From contig JACJYH010000007.1 of the NCBI GenBank assembly GCA_020636195.1, positions 140,727 through 204,726 of the forward strand: DNA of 64,000 nucleotides. The letters are read 5' to 3'. Shown here piece by piece: positions 46,222-55,901 of the stretch. Position 1 is the first letter of the stretch; each line of letters starts with the position of its first letter. A program made the translations under genes and the position numbers. The DNA comes from Lewinellaceae bacterium. Its GTDB lineage: Bacteria; Bacteroidota; Bacteroidia; Chitinophagales; Saprospiraceae. The notes under the pieces are model-generated. The model was not told the origin of the DNA. It made no database searches and worked only from the letters and a program-made list of their open reading frames with translations.

Positions 46222-49095
46222 ATGAGATATATATTTATGCTTATATACATGGTGCTGGGTGTCCAATGGATATCAAGTCAGTCAACCAATACTGTAAGAA
46301 ATGAATATATTATCCATTTAAAAAACAATACAACCGCATTTCAAGCATTTCAAAGTGCGCATCGCAATAGTATCGGAGCACAATTCGAACCAATCTGTAC
46401 GGCACCACTTGCATTGATGAAAGTGACGTTTGCCAATGAAAAGTCTTTTCGACAGTTTATAGAAAAGGTATCAGAGAATACGGACGTTCTGGGCATTTAT
46501 CCCAATCATATCATAACTCCACGAAAAACACCCGATGATCCTGAATTTTCCAATCAATGGCAATATATCAACACTGGTCAAAATGGTGGAAAAGTGGGTG
46601 CAGATATGGATATGGATCAAGCTTGGGATATCTGTACAGGTGGATTGTCCCCACTGGGAGATACCATCGTTGTCTGTGTCGTTGATGATGGCATCAAGGC
46701 GTCGCATCCTGACTTAAAGGGAAACATTTGGTACAATTACCATGAAATACCCAATAACGGCATTGATGATGATGGTAATGGATATATAGATGATTTTAAA
46801 GGGTACAATGTGAACCTTGACAATGACAATGTCCATGATTCCGGTTCACATGGAACACCGGTTGCAGGCATTATCGGAGCCAGAGGAAACAATGGAATTG
46901 GAGTGAGTGGTATCAATTGGAATATAAAGTTGATGGCTGTCAATTATGGGATTGCTGATGAGGCCCATGCATTGGCAGCGTATGCGTATCCGTATCAAAT
47001 GCGTAAGTTGTACAATGAAACCAATGGTCAGAAAGGAGCCTTCGTGGTGGCCACAAACACTTCATGGGGTTCAGATAATCTTTTTGCCAAAGATGCGCCT
47101 TTGTGGTGTGCGATGTATGATTCCCTAGGTAAAGTAGGTATCCTCAATGTTGCCGCTACTACCAACAGCAATACCGATGTGGATGTATTCGGGGACATGC
47201 CCACTTCATGCGAAAGTGAATTTCTCATCTCTGTCACTAATATCAACAATAAAGACTTAAAAGTAGCCGGAGCAGGGTATGGCCGGAAGTCTATTGATTT
47301 AGGTGGATTCGGCAACCAAGCCTATAACATCACATCCAATTCTTATGGTGCATTTTCAGGAACATCATCAGCTTGCCCTCACGTCACCGGAGTGGCAGCC
47401 TTGGCTTATAATGTGCCTTGTGAAGAATTTGCCCACCTTACAAAAACACATCCGGATCAAGCAGCACTCATAGTCAAAGATATGATCCTCAATGGTGCAA
47501 CATACAATGAATCCCTGCTTGGTATCACTACGACACAAGGGCGCATCAATGCACATAGAGCTCTACAAAATATGATGAAACTTTGTGATCCTTGTTTTCC
47601 TCCATCGGGTATCACGATAAGTAAAAACGGGAAGAGTATCACCATAAATTGGCTAAATTCGGAAAGCAGTACAACAAATTTGCGGTATAGGCCGATAGAT
47701 GAGCTCGCTTGGAGAGTCATCAATGATGTCCAAAATGGGATCGTCATAGATAGCTTGGATTTTTGTAGAGAATATGAAATTCAATTGACCAATGACTGTG
47801 GTTTGTTTCCAACCGATTATGGTTATTCGAAATTTATTACCACTGACGGGTGTTGCTACCCACCTTCCACATATACAATTTCTGCACTCCTAGATACTAT
47901 ATCCGTATCATGGAATGGTCAAAAAAATACACTTTTTGACGTACATATTAGGCCATTTGGTGGGGATTGGGAGGTGTATCAAACGGATACAAGTTATTTG
48001 AATATCTCCACAATTGACAATTGTTCACAATATGAAATTTTTGTGGAATCACAATGCTTGGATTTTGGAAGCATTTCAGTACCCGGTAAAATGATCACCA
48101 TTAACTCTACCTGTGGCGCTTGCACCGAGCAGGATTATTGCACTTTTTTGAAAAAAGACAACAGCCAAGAATGGATTGACACCATTTTTATTAATGGTGA
48201 CGCATACCCTTCAGGAGCATTTACGGGAGGATATCTGCTTTCTTCCGGCATCAACACTTCCATTCTTCAGGCCGGCACTCAGCTGTCATTCAAAATGAAC
48301 ATTGGGTATTTTTCTTCTCAGTTTTTGGAATATGTTTCAGTTTATTGTGACTGGAATCAAGATGGAAGTTTTAGTGAAGACGAACTATCCTATCAATCTG
48401 AAAATCCTAGTAGAAATCTTATTGAAGGTACGATAGATATTCCTGCGAATGCGCTCAAAGGCACCACAAGAATGCGGTTTTTGATGTCTTATGAAAGTCT
48501 GGATTCGCCTTGTGATGACATTAATTTTAATTACGGAGAAGTCAATGATATTTGTGTCCATATTTCTGATGACAATTGTGGGTCACCATCATCGGTCGCT
48601 TTTACAATAGAAGGTGATAATCTCATCAACATTCATAATAACGAAGGTGATAGTCTTTTGATTTTGTACAGAGATACGTCTGAGTTGCTGTGGAAAAAAG
48701 CCATCATTGCGCATTCATCGATGCTATCGGGATTTGATAGTTGTTCAGTCATTTTTATCAAATACAGCAAAATATGCGATGGCCGCTATGCTCCACTATC
48801 TGATGTCCATAGTATTAAAACCCAGTGTATCAATGCTGTTCAACAGGTTTCAGATGAGCCTATAAGTATATTTCCTAATCCTAGTCAAACCAATGTTTGG
48901 ATCAATAACCCACAACCTGACATCTCTGATATTTTTGTTACAGATGTATTAGGAAGAACGTATAACCTATTGTATCTCAGAGAAAACGATAGGATAAAAG
49001 TAGATATTACTTCGCTTCAGACGGGATATCATGTGATGACATTACGTAGTAAAGGTGGATATGTGTACCATTTGCCATTTATCAAATCACCTTAA
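46222..49095 (+). CDS. T9SS-exported subtilisin-like serine protease
   Basis: The 957-residue protein has a signal peptide (1-20), an inhibitor-like propeptide (about 25-100) and an S8 peptidase domain (about 110-450). The catalytic triad is visible: Asp155 in VVDDGIKASHPD, His210 in DSGSHGTPVAG and Ser382 in FSGTSSACPHVTG, with Asn279 in ATNTSWG as oxyanion residue. An EF-hand-like acidic loop, NGIDDDGNGYIDD, is probably a calcium site. Fibronectin-III-like domains (about 455-640), a GEVED domain (about 680-790, ending NYGEVNDICVHI) and a type A T9SS domain (about 880-957, ISIFPNPSQTNVWI) follow. It is an active-looking extracellular protease, probably for protein scavenging. Confidence 0.93.
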   Translation: MRYIFMLIYMVLGVQWISSQSTNTVRNEYIIHLKNNTTAFQAFQSAHRNSIGAQFEPICTAPLALMKVTFANEKSFRQFIEKVSENTDVLGIYPNHIITPRKTPDDPEFSNQWQYINTGQNGGKVGADMDMDQAWDICTGGLSPLGDTIVVCVVDDGIKASHPDLKGNIWYNYHEIPNNGIDDDGNGYIDDFKGYNVNLDNDNVHDSGSHGTPVAGIIGARGNNGIGVSGINWNIKLMAVNYGIADEAHALAAYAYPYQMRKLYNETNGQKGAFVVATNTSWGSDNLFAKDAPLWCAMYDSLGKVGILNVAATTNSNTDVDVFGDMPTSCESEFLISVTNINNKDLKVAGAGYGRKSIDLGGFGNQAYNITSNSYGAFSGTSSACPHVTGVAALAYNVPCEEFAHLTKTHPDQAALIVKDMILNGATYNESLLGITTTQGRINAHRALQNMMKLCDPCFPPSGITISKNGKSITINWLNSESSTTNLRYRPIDELAWRVINDVQNGIVIDSLDFCREYEIQLTNDCGLFPTDYGYSKFITTDGCCYPPSTYTISALLDTISVSWNGQKNTLFDVHIRPFGGDWEVYQTDTSYLNISTIDNCSQYEIFVESQCLDFGSISVPGKMITINSTCGACTEQDYCTFLKKDNSQEWIDTIFINGDAYPSGAFTGGYLLSSGINTSILQAGTQLSFKMNIGYFSSQFLEYVSVYCDWNQDGSFSEDELSYQSENPSRNLIEGTIDIPANALKGTTRMRFLMSYESLDSPCDDINFNYGEVNDICVHISDDNCGSPSSVAFTIEGDNLINIHNNEGDSLLILYRDTSELLWKKAIIAHSSMLSGFDSCSVIFIKYSKICDGRYAPLSDVHSIKTQCINAVQQVSDEPISIFPNPSQTNVWINNPQPDISDIFVTDVLGRTYNLLYLRENDRIKVDITSLQTGYHVMTLRSKGGYVYHLPFIKSP

Positions 49096-49115
49096 TTTAA
49101 AATCATACCAAGCCA

Positions 49116-50357
49116 TCACTCATAGCGCAAAGCATCTATTGGGTCAAGTTTTGAAGCTTTCAAAGCAGGATACAATCCAGACAAAACGCCAACGATTATA
49201 CACACTATGATGCCAAGTGTAATCCAATTCCAAGGTATGAAAAACTTGCCTTTGACAGCTACAGTCACAGCAAAGCCGATACCCACGCCCATAAATATAC
49301 CTACAATTCCACCTATCAAACAGATCATCACGGCTTCCATTAGAAACTGAGTCAACACGTTTTTTCGGGACGCTCCAAGTGCTTTTCTGATGCCAATTTC
49401 CCTTGTTCTTTCGGTTACCGTCACCAACATAATATTCATCAAACCGATGGATGCGCCCAACAATGTGAGCAATGCAATGACGATGGTGCTCAATCTCAAC
49501 GTTGTAGTCATCTCCTTGAGTTTGGCTAAGATGCCATCACTTTTATTGATTTCAAAGTCATCCTTATCTGATATCTTGAGCTGTCTCGCATTTCTCATGA
49601 TAGGCATAGCATGATTGACAGCTTCATCCATCAAGTTGGCTTGGCTGGTACCCACGATGATGTTATAAGACGATGATGGACTTCCATACAAAACTTTCGC
49701 ATTGTAGAGCGGAATAAAGACCCTAAGGTCATTGGAGCCGCCGGAAGAAGCACCTTTTGATTTCAGCACGCCAACGACAAAATATTTTTGCGCATCTATG
49801 TAAATCTCCTTTCCTACGGCATTTTGAGGGACATCATTGAATAAATGCTTGACTATGTCAGAACCTATGATGGCTTTATAGGTATTGTATTGTGTCTCGG
49901 TGTTATTGAAATTTCTGCCAAAATCGATTTCATACGCCGAAACACGCAAATAATTTTCATCAATACCCAGAACACGTGTAGTGGGATTTGTCTTTTTGTC
50001 GTGGTACTTAATCGTAGCTGACGAATTCCCAAACAGGTAGAGCGCTGTCGTAGCATCAGCAAACTTATAGTGATCTTTGAAACTCATAGCTTGGTCAAAG
50101 CTGATGGGGTCAGATTCCTTTTCTACTCTACCACTGTTATTTCTACCCATGTTTTCGTTGGCAGGTCGGATACTGAAAGAATTGGCGCCCAATCTTGAAA
50201 AATTATCACTCATAGAGAATAAAACGCTATCAATGGCTGCCAAAATCCCAACCAAGCATGTAATCCCAACCGCAATGATAAGCAGAGTGAGCGATGACCT
50301 CAATATATTGGTCTTCAATGACTGCAATGCCAACAATATGTTTTCTGTATATTTCAA
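49116..50357 (-). CDS. MacB/FtsX-type ABC transporter permease
   Basis: The 413-residue protein has one N-terminal helix (about 18-40), a large periplasmic MacB_PCD domain (about 45-285) and three C-terminal helices in an FtsX domain with MLVTVTERTREIGIRKALGA, the family hallmark. Such permeases act as mechanotransmission devices in export or lipoprotein release rather than as simple channels. No ATPase or adaptor gene is adjacent, so its partners are elsewhere. It is convergent with the subtilase gene (20 bp between stops). Confidence 0.9.
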   Translation of the reverse strand: MKYTENILLALQSLKTNILRSSLTLLIIAVGITCLVGILAAIDSVLFSMSDNFSRLGANSFSIRPANENMGRNNSGRVEKESDPISFDQAMSFKDHYKFADATTALYLFGNSSATIKYHDKKTNPTTRVLGIDENYLRVSAYEIDFGRNFNNTETQYNTYKAIIGSDIVKHLFNDVPQNAVGKEIYIDAQKYFVVGVLKSKGASSGGSNDLRVFIPLYNAKVLYGSPSSSYNIIVGTSQANLMDEAVNHAMPIMRNARQLKISDKDDFEINKSDGILAKLKEMTTTLRLSTIVIALLTLLGASIGLMNIMLVTVTERTREIGIRKALGASRKNVLTQFLMEAVMICLIGGIVGIFMGVGIGFAVTVAVKGKFFIPWNWITLGIIVCIIVGVLSGLYPALKASKLDPIDALRYE

Positions 50358-50459
50358 AGGCGCATTTTAAAAAACATGCCATAAAGTTAGATATTCTTGA
50401 TTAAGATGTGTTTGTTTTTAGAAAAAACCATACTTTTAACCGACCAATATGACGTATGC

Positions 50460-51206
50460 ATGGATTTTCTATTTGAACCCACACTTCCTTACACGAATTT
50501 TGGTGCTTATCATTTTGTACCGATATTACTCATTGGTGTGATAGGATGGGTCATTATTCGAAGGTCTGTGAAACAGCAGGAAAATCAACAATGGAAAACC
50601 CTGTTTATATTGAGCTTGTTTCCCTTTGCGTCTGTGTTGGCTAGGATGATTTTGACTTATGTCGAAGGTACATTTACGATCAAAGATGAGTTGCCGTTTC
50701 ACCTTTGCAGAACCTTGGCATTGGTGCTACCTATTTTAGTTTGGAAGAGAAATATTTTTTGGTTGAATGTGTTTTATTTTCTGATTATCTGCGGTACTTT
50801 ACAAGCCATCATTACCGCTGATTTACAATATTTGCCGCCACATTACTCCTATTTTATCTATTGGGTGACCCATGTGGGATTGGTGGTATTGCCCATTTAC
50901 TGGACAATAGTGTTGAAGATTACTCCGACACTGCGCCATCTGAAGATGGCTGTCATCTCAGGCAATGTGTATCTTGTATTTGCCCTCATCATCAATAAGG
51001 CGCTAGGTTCAAATTACTTTTACGTCTCTGAAAAACCGCCAGGAGGTTCCATTTTAGATCTGTTTGGGCCATGGCCTACATACATATTTGTGGTAGAATG
51101 TATTGCTTTAATACTCTTTGTTGCCGCTTTTCTTCCATTTATAAAACCCAAAAAGAGTCAGGAAATCGGCGTCTTTATTGAAAATTCTGATCGTACCGTA
51201 TCTTAA
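50460..51206 (+). CDS. TIGR02206/YwaF-like integral membrane protein
   Basis: From the ATG at 50460 the protein has 248 residues and about six or seven membrane helices. Family elements include DELPFHLCRTLALVLP, the LPPHYSYFIYWVTHVGLVVLP split over the middle helices, NKALGSNYFYVSEKPPG and LDLFGPWPTYI. The frame is open from a TTG at 50397, but the extra 21 residues carry no family resemblance. The role of the family is unknown. Its 3' end overlaps the convergent DUF3810 gene by 32 bp. Confidence 0.85.
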   Translation: MDFLFEPTLPYTNFGAYHFVPILLIGVIGWVIIRRSVKQQENQQWKTLFILSLFPFASVLARMILTYVEGTFTIKDELPFHLCRTLALVLPILVWKRNIFWLNVFYFLIICGTLQAIITADLQYLPPHYSYFIYWVTHVGLVVLPIYWTIVLKITPTLRHLKMAVISGNVYLVFALIINKALGSNYFYVSEKPPGGSILDLFGPWPTYIFVVECIALILFVAAFLPFIKPKKSQEIGVFIENSDRTVS

Positions 51207-52242
51207 GATCAATAATCTGATTATAGCTTTGTAATCCCGAAGTGACGTGGTTGTTTTTCAGGTACGACTCGTAGATAACATCTCTCAATTGCGGTAAAAT
51301 ATCGGGATATTGCAAGAGGTACTTTCTGATATCTTTCAAATCATTGAGTACACCGAGTGGTAAGTTAGCCATTTCCTCATGGACTGAAACCTTGTTTTTG
51401 ATCATTTCAAAATAGACATACCGCCAGTATCCCAGCCAGCCTGAATACTGAATAGCAAGGTTTTGCGATTTTATACAGGTAAGAAATCCGATGAAGTTGC
51501 ATTCGCCTTCATCCGTGATGCCATTCGCATGCGCCAATTCATGGGCAGCTGTGAAAGGCCATTGTAGAGGGTGAAGTCCACCATCTATCTGTCCCTCGCC
51601 GATGAATGGCCAGTAAAAACCCGCCGTAGAAAATCTCAATAGAACACCTTTTGGATAGAGCATTCTGATATGCGCTTTCTCTGTGGCAAACCATCTCCAT
51701 TGTGTCAAAATCGTTTTTTGGTTTTCAGCAATGGCTAAAAAATTTTCATCATAACTGCCAAGATCTTTTAATGGCAATGTATCCTGAGAAAGTTTCTCTC
51801 TAAGGTCTTTGATTTTAGTGCTTGCGGTGCTGAATTCCTTCTTCAATGCTGTACTATCCATGGTGACAGCATCAAGGTGCAGTAGATCAACCATGGATGG
51901 CCTAAAATATTGGAATCCCCAAAGGAAATAAAACAAAAAGTACGCATATCCCAATCCATTTGCAACTTTTAGAATACTGTCGTAATAAGTCAGCTTCTTA
52001 TGTATCACATTCTTTAGAAAAATACCAACGATGACAATGCAGACGAAAACAAAAAAATACATAACCGGAAATGGCAGCAGATAGAGTGTGAAGCTATAGA
52101 CTTTTCTTATCATTGGAAAGATCCACGAATCGTACAATTGGAAAACAGTATGTCTCCACGATGTGCTGTACAACCTCAGTATCATCCATGTGATGACACC
52201 CAAAAAAATACCTCCGTATCGATAAAGACTGCTGATTTTCAT
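51175..52242 (-). CDS. DUF3810 membrane protein with metallopeptidase-like HExxH
   Basis: The 355-residue protein has three N-terminal membrane helices (about 10-25, 50-78, 95-112) and an extracytoplasmic domain containing AAHELAHANG (HELAH at 234-238) and DEGECNF (about 244-250), which give the HExxH plus downstream Glu pattern of a zinc metallopeptidase. DUF3810 is widespread in Bacteroidota and Firmicutes; its substrate is not known. The 3' end overlaps the convergent YwaF-like gene by 32 bp. No operon partner is visible. Confidence 0.87.
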   Translation of the reverse strand: MKISSLYRYGGIFLGVITWMILRLYSTSWRHTVFQLYDSWIFPMIRKVYSFTLYLLPFPVMYFFVFVCIVIVGIFLKNVIHKKLTYYDSILKVANGLGYAYFLFYFLWGFQYFRPSMVDLLHLDAVTMDSTALKKEFSTASTKIKDLREKLSQDTLPLKDLGSYDENFLAIAENQKTILTQWRWFATEKAHIRMLYPKGVLLRFSTAGFYWPFIGEGQIDGGLHPLQWPFTAAHELAHANGITDEGECNFIGFLTCIKSQNLAIQYSGWLGYWRYVYFEMIKNKVSVHEEMANLPLGVLNDLKDIRKYLLQYPDILPQLRDVIYESYLKNNHVTSGLQSYNQIIDLKIRYDQNFQ

Positions 52243-52416
52243 CCTTATGCTAACTGTCGCTCAATATAACATCAGTACCCTAAGAAAGGATGTGTGTGAG
52301 ATGTATCTTATATAAGGATAAATTTGGCTTAAAGCACACTTGAAAAAATCACTAAAAACTAATGCTTCCATTCCAATCCCCATAATAAAATTTCATTTCA
52401 TCTCCAGCTCCGCTTC

Positions 52417-52473
52417 GTTCAACACAGTCCGAAAGTCGGTTTTCAACAGAGCTTCCAGCATAAAATGTTGGGC
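52417..52473 (-). repeat. attC-like site A after the DUF4268 nuclease gene
   Basis: On the minus strand, 7 bp after the nuclease stop codon, GCCCAAC (fits R'' RYYYAAC) and, 57 bp in total, GTTGAAC (fits R' GTTRRRY) bound an imperfect hairpin. Inner arms GCTGGAAG and CTTTCGGAC pair with a bulged A, CAAC pairs with GTTG outside, and an unpaired spacer lies between. This is the layout of integron attC sites. It is part of a 92-bp block (52382-52473) repeated at 55810-55901. Confidence 0.6.
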
Positions 52474-52480
52474 GCGGACA

Positions 52481-53569
52481 TTATTTTTCTTCATCTAAAA
52501 TTGGTTGGATAGTTTCTATAAATATTTTCATCTTTTCAACCGCCCAATTCTTTAATTTATCTGTTATTTCACCCTCATTCTTTTCCAAGTACAATCGCGA
52601 CCATCTCTGACCCCAATTTTCTTGAACTATTAACTTTTCTCCAGTCGCTTTTTCTATTTTATCTTTGTGTACAGCAATCTTTGAAATTAAATCTTTATTA
52701 AATCCTGCATCACCTCTTTCAAAATGAAGTTCCACTCCAAAACTATTTCGTGGTCTCCCATGAAATGCCCATTCAAAATGAACTCCACTCATACCTGTGC
52801 TTATTTGATAATAATTCTTTGCGTTGGCAGCACTTAAAACTCTATCTATGTACTTATTCAGTCTGGTTGAAATATCATTATAAAAATCAACATATTCCCT
52901 TTTGCTAACAGATATAGTTCCAAGTTGGCTTTCCTTTTGCTCTGTTTGAATTATATAATCTTTTGCTTCAGGAAGTGGAATAATAGTATTCGCCTCAATT
53001 ACAATTTTATTATCAGTTATCTCATAGGGCGTAAGTTTTACACATTTGATATCTAAATTGAATTTACGCAACCACAAAACAGACGCTGTTACTTCTTGTC
53101 TATAATCTTTAGATACAAGAATAATTCTCGGTTTATCATTAATGTCCTCAAATTCGGAAACAGAAACAAAATTAAGTATTTTTTTTCTCACACTTTCAAG
53201 GTTAATATCTCTTACTGTCCTTGCAAGATAATCTAAATGAATTTGACAAACTTTATCAAGTGTAAGTGTAGAGCAATATGCGGCGTATTTTATAGCTTGT
53301 AAATCAACGTTTTTACCACTATCATCTCGTTTTAATTCTACTACTACAATATTACCATCTCTATCAATTGCTAATAAATCGAGCCTTTCATTTGTTTTAT
53401 CAAATCTATCGTATTCATTTGTTAATATTAATAAATCCTCTCCCAAAATATCTGGGTTTGTTTCAATCCATTTCTCAATATGCAATCGTTCAAGTATATT
53501 GTGGCTTGAGAAATCGGTCTTTTTACCCATTTCTATTGAACTTTTCTTTTTATCAAAACTGAAAATCAT
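52481..53569 (-). CDS. Nuclease-like protein: NucS-like PD-(D/E)xK domain plus DUF4268
   Basis: The 362-residue protein begins with a segment (about 25-190) that has a PD-(D/E)xK pattern like the catalytic part of NucS/EndoMS: NERLDLLAIDRDGNIVVVEL followed by KRDDSGK, giving the D-ELK core, then AIKYAAYCSTL. A DUF4268 domain fills the C-terminal part (about 225-345: STGMSGVHFEWAFHGRPRN, FGVELHFERGDAG). DUF4268 proteins often neighbour restriction or defence genes, but activity is not shown. It lies 93 bp downstream of a second nuclease gene and its stop is 7 bp from attC-like site A. AT-rich codon use is stronger than in flanking core genes. Confidence 0.8.
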   Translation of the reverse strand: MIFSFDKKKSSIEMGKKTDFSSHNILERLHIEKWIETNPDILGEDLLILTNEYDRFDKTNERLDLLAIDRDGNIVVVELKRDDSGKNVDLQAIKYAAYCSTLTLDKVCQIHLDYLARTVRDINLESVRKKILNFVSVSEFEDINDKPRIILVSKDYRQEVTASVLWLRKFNLDIKCVKLTPYEITDNKIVIEANTIIPLPEAKDYIIQTEQKESQLGTISVSKREYVDFYNDISTRLNKYIDRVLSAANAKNYYQISTGMSGVHFEWAFHGRPRNSFGVELHFERGDAGFNKDLISKIAVHKDKIEKATGEKLIVQENWGQRWSRLYLEKNEGEITDKLKNWAVEKMKIFIETIQPILDEEK

Positions 53570-53591
53570 TACTCTGAATTTTTTTGTTTGT

Positions 53592-53657
53592 GCCTATCAT
53601 CTGGGCTATGTGATGGATGAAGCTATATCGCATCTATCATCATAGCAATTGTTAACG
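53592..53657 (-). repeat. Possible degenerate attC-like site between the two nuclease genes
   Basis: On the minus strand CGTTAAC, 6 bp after the stop of the Mrr-like gene, and GATAGGC 66 bp in total could be worn R'' and R' elements. Arms GCTATGATG and CATCACATAGC pair with a 2-base bulge. The R' lacks the invariant GTT, so this is a weak candidate. Confidence 0.25.
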
Positions 53658-53662
53658 AAGCA

Positions 53663-55444
53663 TCATCCTTCCTTTTGAAGTCTTTTTGCTTCTTTTATAT
53701 CAATTCTTGCTTTTTTACCGTGTTTTTCCAAGAGGTAAAGTAGATTTGCACCATTCATTAAGGTTAAAGGTTTACCTTTTGCAAATTCATATGCGTCTGA
53801 ACCGTAATCTGCAGTTGTTACCAAAATTCCCTTGGTAGCACCTTCATTCATAACTGTCCCGAACAAATCTCTTACTGCTGCAACTCCAACTGTATTAGTA
53901 TATCTCTTTGCTTGAATTACTATTTTTCCTCCTCTTATTGGATCTGGGTCAAATGCAATCGCATCAACTCCGCCGTCTTTACTAGCCTGGGTAACTTTAA
54001 CTTCTCCTCCGTTACTGTTAAACTCATTAGCAAAGACTTCTCTTATTAGGTGTTCAAAATCTTCCCAATCCATTGAAGCCAAATTTGTACTCTTATCCAT
54101 TCCGCTAGCCACTTCATAATGGTTTATAAATCGTTTATCAGTTCTATTTATCATCAAAATAGGCTGTATTGGTGTGAGCCCACTCAATTTACTGCTTCCT
54201 ATCCCTTTGAAGTTTTTGAAACAAGTCTTGGGGTCAACATGCTCCAAATCAATCTCTATAAATTCTGCTTTCTTGGCTTGTATTGATAATATACAATTAT
54301 TTTCCCTCTTACCAGTAGCCCGATTAATAGCATTTACCCAACCGTTGAAACTAACAAAATCAATCGCGTTGGCTTTATCTGCTTCAAAAATCTCATGGAT
54401 AGTACGCAGGGTTATTTTATACATAGTTGCATCAAACATTTTCTGAGTCTGTGCATCAGAAATATAATATTCTTTTAATTCATTTTTGATGAACTTTACC
54501 TCGTTTAACGAAGGTAAATCTTCAATAGTAGGCAAAGAGTACTCGATAATTAAAATTTTGTTTTCAGGATTGTAGTCTAATTCAAAACTCTTTGGAAAAC
54601 TTTCAGGATACTGCGAATTATTCAAAACCAATTCGCAATATTCTAAAACTGCACTTTGGTCGCAACTCATATACTTGGCTTGCAACTCATCAACTTTTTT
54701 ATTTTTCTTTTCCTGTTTAAATTCAAAATCAGTCTTGCTTTTTTGCCAAGCTTTGACCTCATCATCAACTTGTTTTCTTACTTTGTCTTTTGAAGCTTCA
54801 AATTCAACTATTTGCTGTTCGTATATCTTTTTTCTAGTCTCGTTTTGTCTATTAATTTGCAAACACTCATCATTCCATTTCATATAAGCTCGATCGAAAG
54901 AATCTTTCGATTGCTGTATTTTTTTACTTTTATTATACTTTATGAGTTTGTCTAAAAAAGATAATTTTGGCTGATAATCAGACTCTTGTGGCTTTGCTGG
55001 GTGATTTTCTATAGATGGTGGATTGGGTACAAAAATGGCATTAATTTTTTTACTCAACTCGATCTCTGGGTTGGGTTCCTTAAATTTAGACTTATCCTTC
55101 AAAGTTTCCCAATCAATTGTATCATCTATACTCAAGGTATGAATAAGTATATTATCAACCTCATTTAAAGACCTTATTGCCTCTTGAGTTCTAATTTCTG
55201 CCTCCTTTTGGCTTGCCACTAGATGGTTTACAATATTCTGTTTTGCTACGATTTTATCCCACTTTTCTTCAAGTTTCGCAACATGAGATTGCACCTTATT
55301 TTCCAAGATGTCTTCATCGTAGGCAGTAAATACCTTGTAATCTTTCAGCCCTTTGTGTGTTACTTCGGCGGTATACTTGATTTTGTCGATTCTTATTCCA
55401 ACATCCTCAGAATGGTAATAGATGTCAATTAAATTTTCCTTCAT
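53663..55444 (-). CDS. Mrr-type restriction endonuclease-like protein with coiled-coil N terminus
   Basis: The 593-residue protein has a long Lys/Glu/Gln-rich helical region (about 50-270, likely coiled coil), a middle domain (about 275-445), and a C-terminal Mrr_cat-type endonuclease domain (about 455-590). The catalytic pattern is D-QxK: SKDGGVDAIAFDPDP, then GGKIVIQAKRY, preceded by DWEDFEHLIREVFANEF and followed by GILVTTADYGSDAYEFA. Mrr-like nucleases cut modified or foreign DNA and act in phage defence. No methyltransferase is present, as expected for this type IV style. It is upstream of the DUF4268 nuclease and downstream of attC-like site B. Confidence 0.85.
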   Translation of the reverse strand: MKENLIDIYYHSEDVGIRIDKIKYTAEVTHKGLKDYKVFTAYDEDILENKVQSHVAKLEEKWDKIVAKQNIVNHLVASQKEAEIRTQEAIRSLNEVDNILIHTLSIDDTIDWETLKDKSKFKEPNPEIELSKKINAIFVPNPPSIENHPAKPQESDYQPKLSFLDKLIKYNKSKKIQQSKDSFDRAYMKWNDECLQINRQNETRKKIYEQQIVEFEASKDKVRKQVDDEVKAWQKSKTDFEFKQEKKNKKVDELQAKYMSCDQSAVLEYCELVLNNSQYPESFPKSFELDYNPENKILIIEYSLPTIEDLPSLNEVKFIKNELKEYYISDAQTQKMFDATMYKITLRTIHEIFEADKANAIDFVSFNGWVNAINRATGKRENNCILSIQAKKAEFIEIDLEHVDPKTCFKNFKGIGSSKLSGLTPIQPILMINRTDKRFINHYEVASGMDKSTNLASMDWEDFEHLIREVFANEFNSNGGEVKVTQASKDGGVDAIAFDPDPIRGGKIVIQAKRYTNTVGVAAVRDLFGTVMNEGATKGILVTTADYGSDAYEFAKGKPLTLMNGANLLYLLEKHGKKARIDIKEAKRLQKEG

Positions 55445-55844
55445 CTTGATTAGTTATATTGATTAATACTACCTTGTTTTTTGGTTTTCTTAACGTTTAA
55501 GTAATGTATCAGAAGTTTGGGACAATAAAAGTTAATAATCATTGTACGATGTAAAATTAAATAAAATATTCTAAAGTAGGTTACTGTAGTATGCTCAAAT
55601 TTATGATACATTAAACAGGGCAAATATGGTGGGTAAAGGCATGGCGTTTTGATTGACTTTTTATGGATGAGTCTTGGCTTAGGAGTAGCTTTGATTTTTC
55701 TATTTTATGGGATAAACTTAGTGCTTTGGACTTGGTTTTGATTCTTATTATGTCTGTTTTTCAATTTGTCGGTGATATGCATAAATATCGCAGTAGTTTC
55801 GGAATACTAATAATAAAATTTCATGATTTCTCCGGCGCCGCTTC
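55445..55844. other. Non-coding leader of the Mrr-like gene
   Basis: About 400 bp between attC-like site B and the Mrr-like start, AT-rich. A 65-codon frame on the plus strand (55663-55860) runs into site B and has no recognisable features. The 35 bp nearest site B (55810-55844) belong to the 92-bp repeat shared with site A. Confidence 0.5.
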
Positions 55845-55901
55845 GTTCAACACAGTCTGAAAGTAGGTTTTCAAGACAACTTCCAGAATTAAATGTTATG
55901 G
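55845..55901 (-). repeat. attC-like site B after the DUF6934 module
   Basis: On the minus strand CCATAAC, whose TAA is the stop codon of the small gene, and GTTGAAC, 57 bp in total, bound a hairpin with arms TCTGGAAGT and ACTTTCAGA (9 bp, one G-T pair). The loop TTGAAAACC is shared with site A. The R'' keeps the essential AAC but departs from RYYYAAC. The enclosing 92-bp block is about 76/92 identical to that of site A, in the same orientation. Confidence 0.6.

Noticed and set aside
55663..55860. 65-codon plus-strand frame next to attC-like site B
   Set aside because: It runs into the repeated block on the opposite strand to all local genes and lacks recognisable features.
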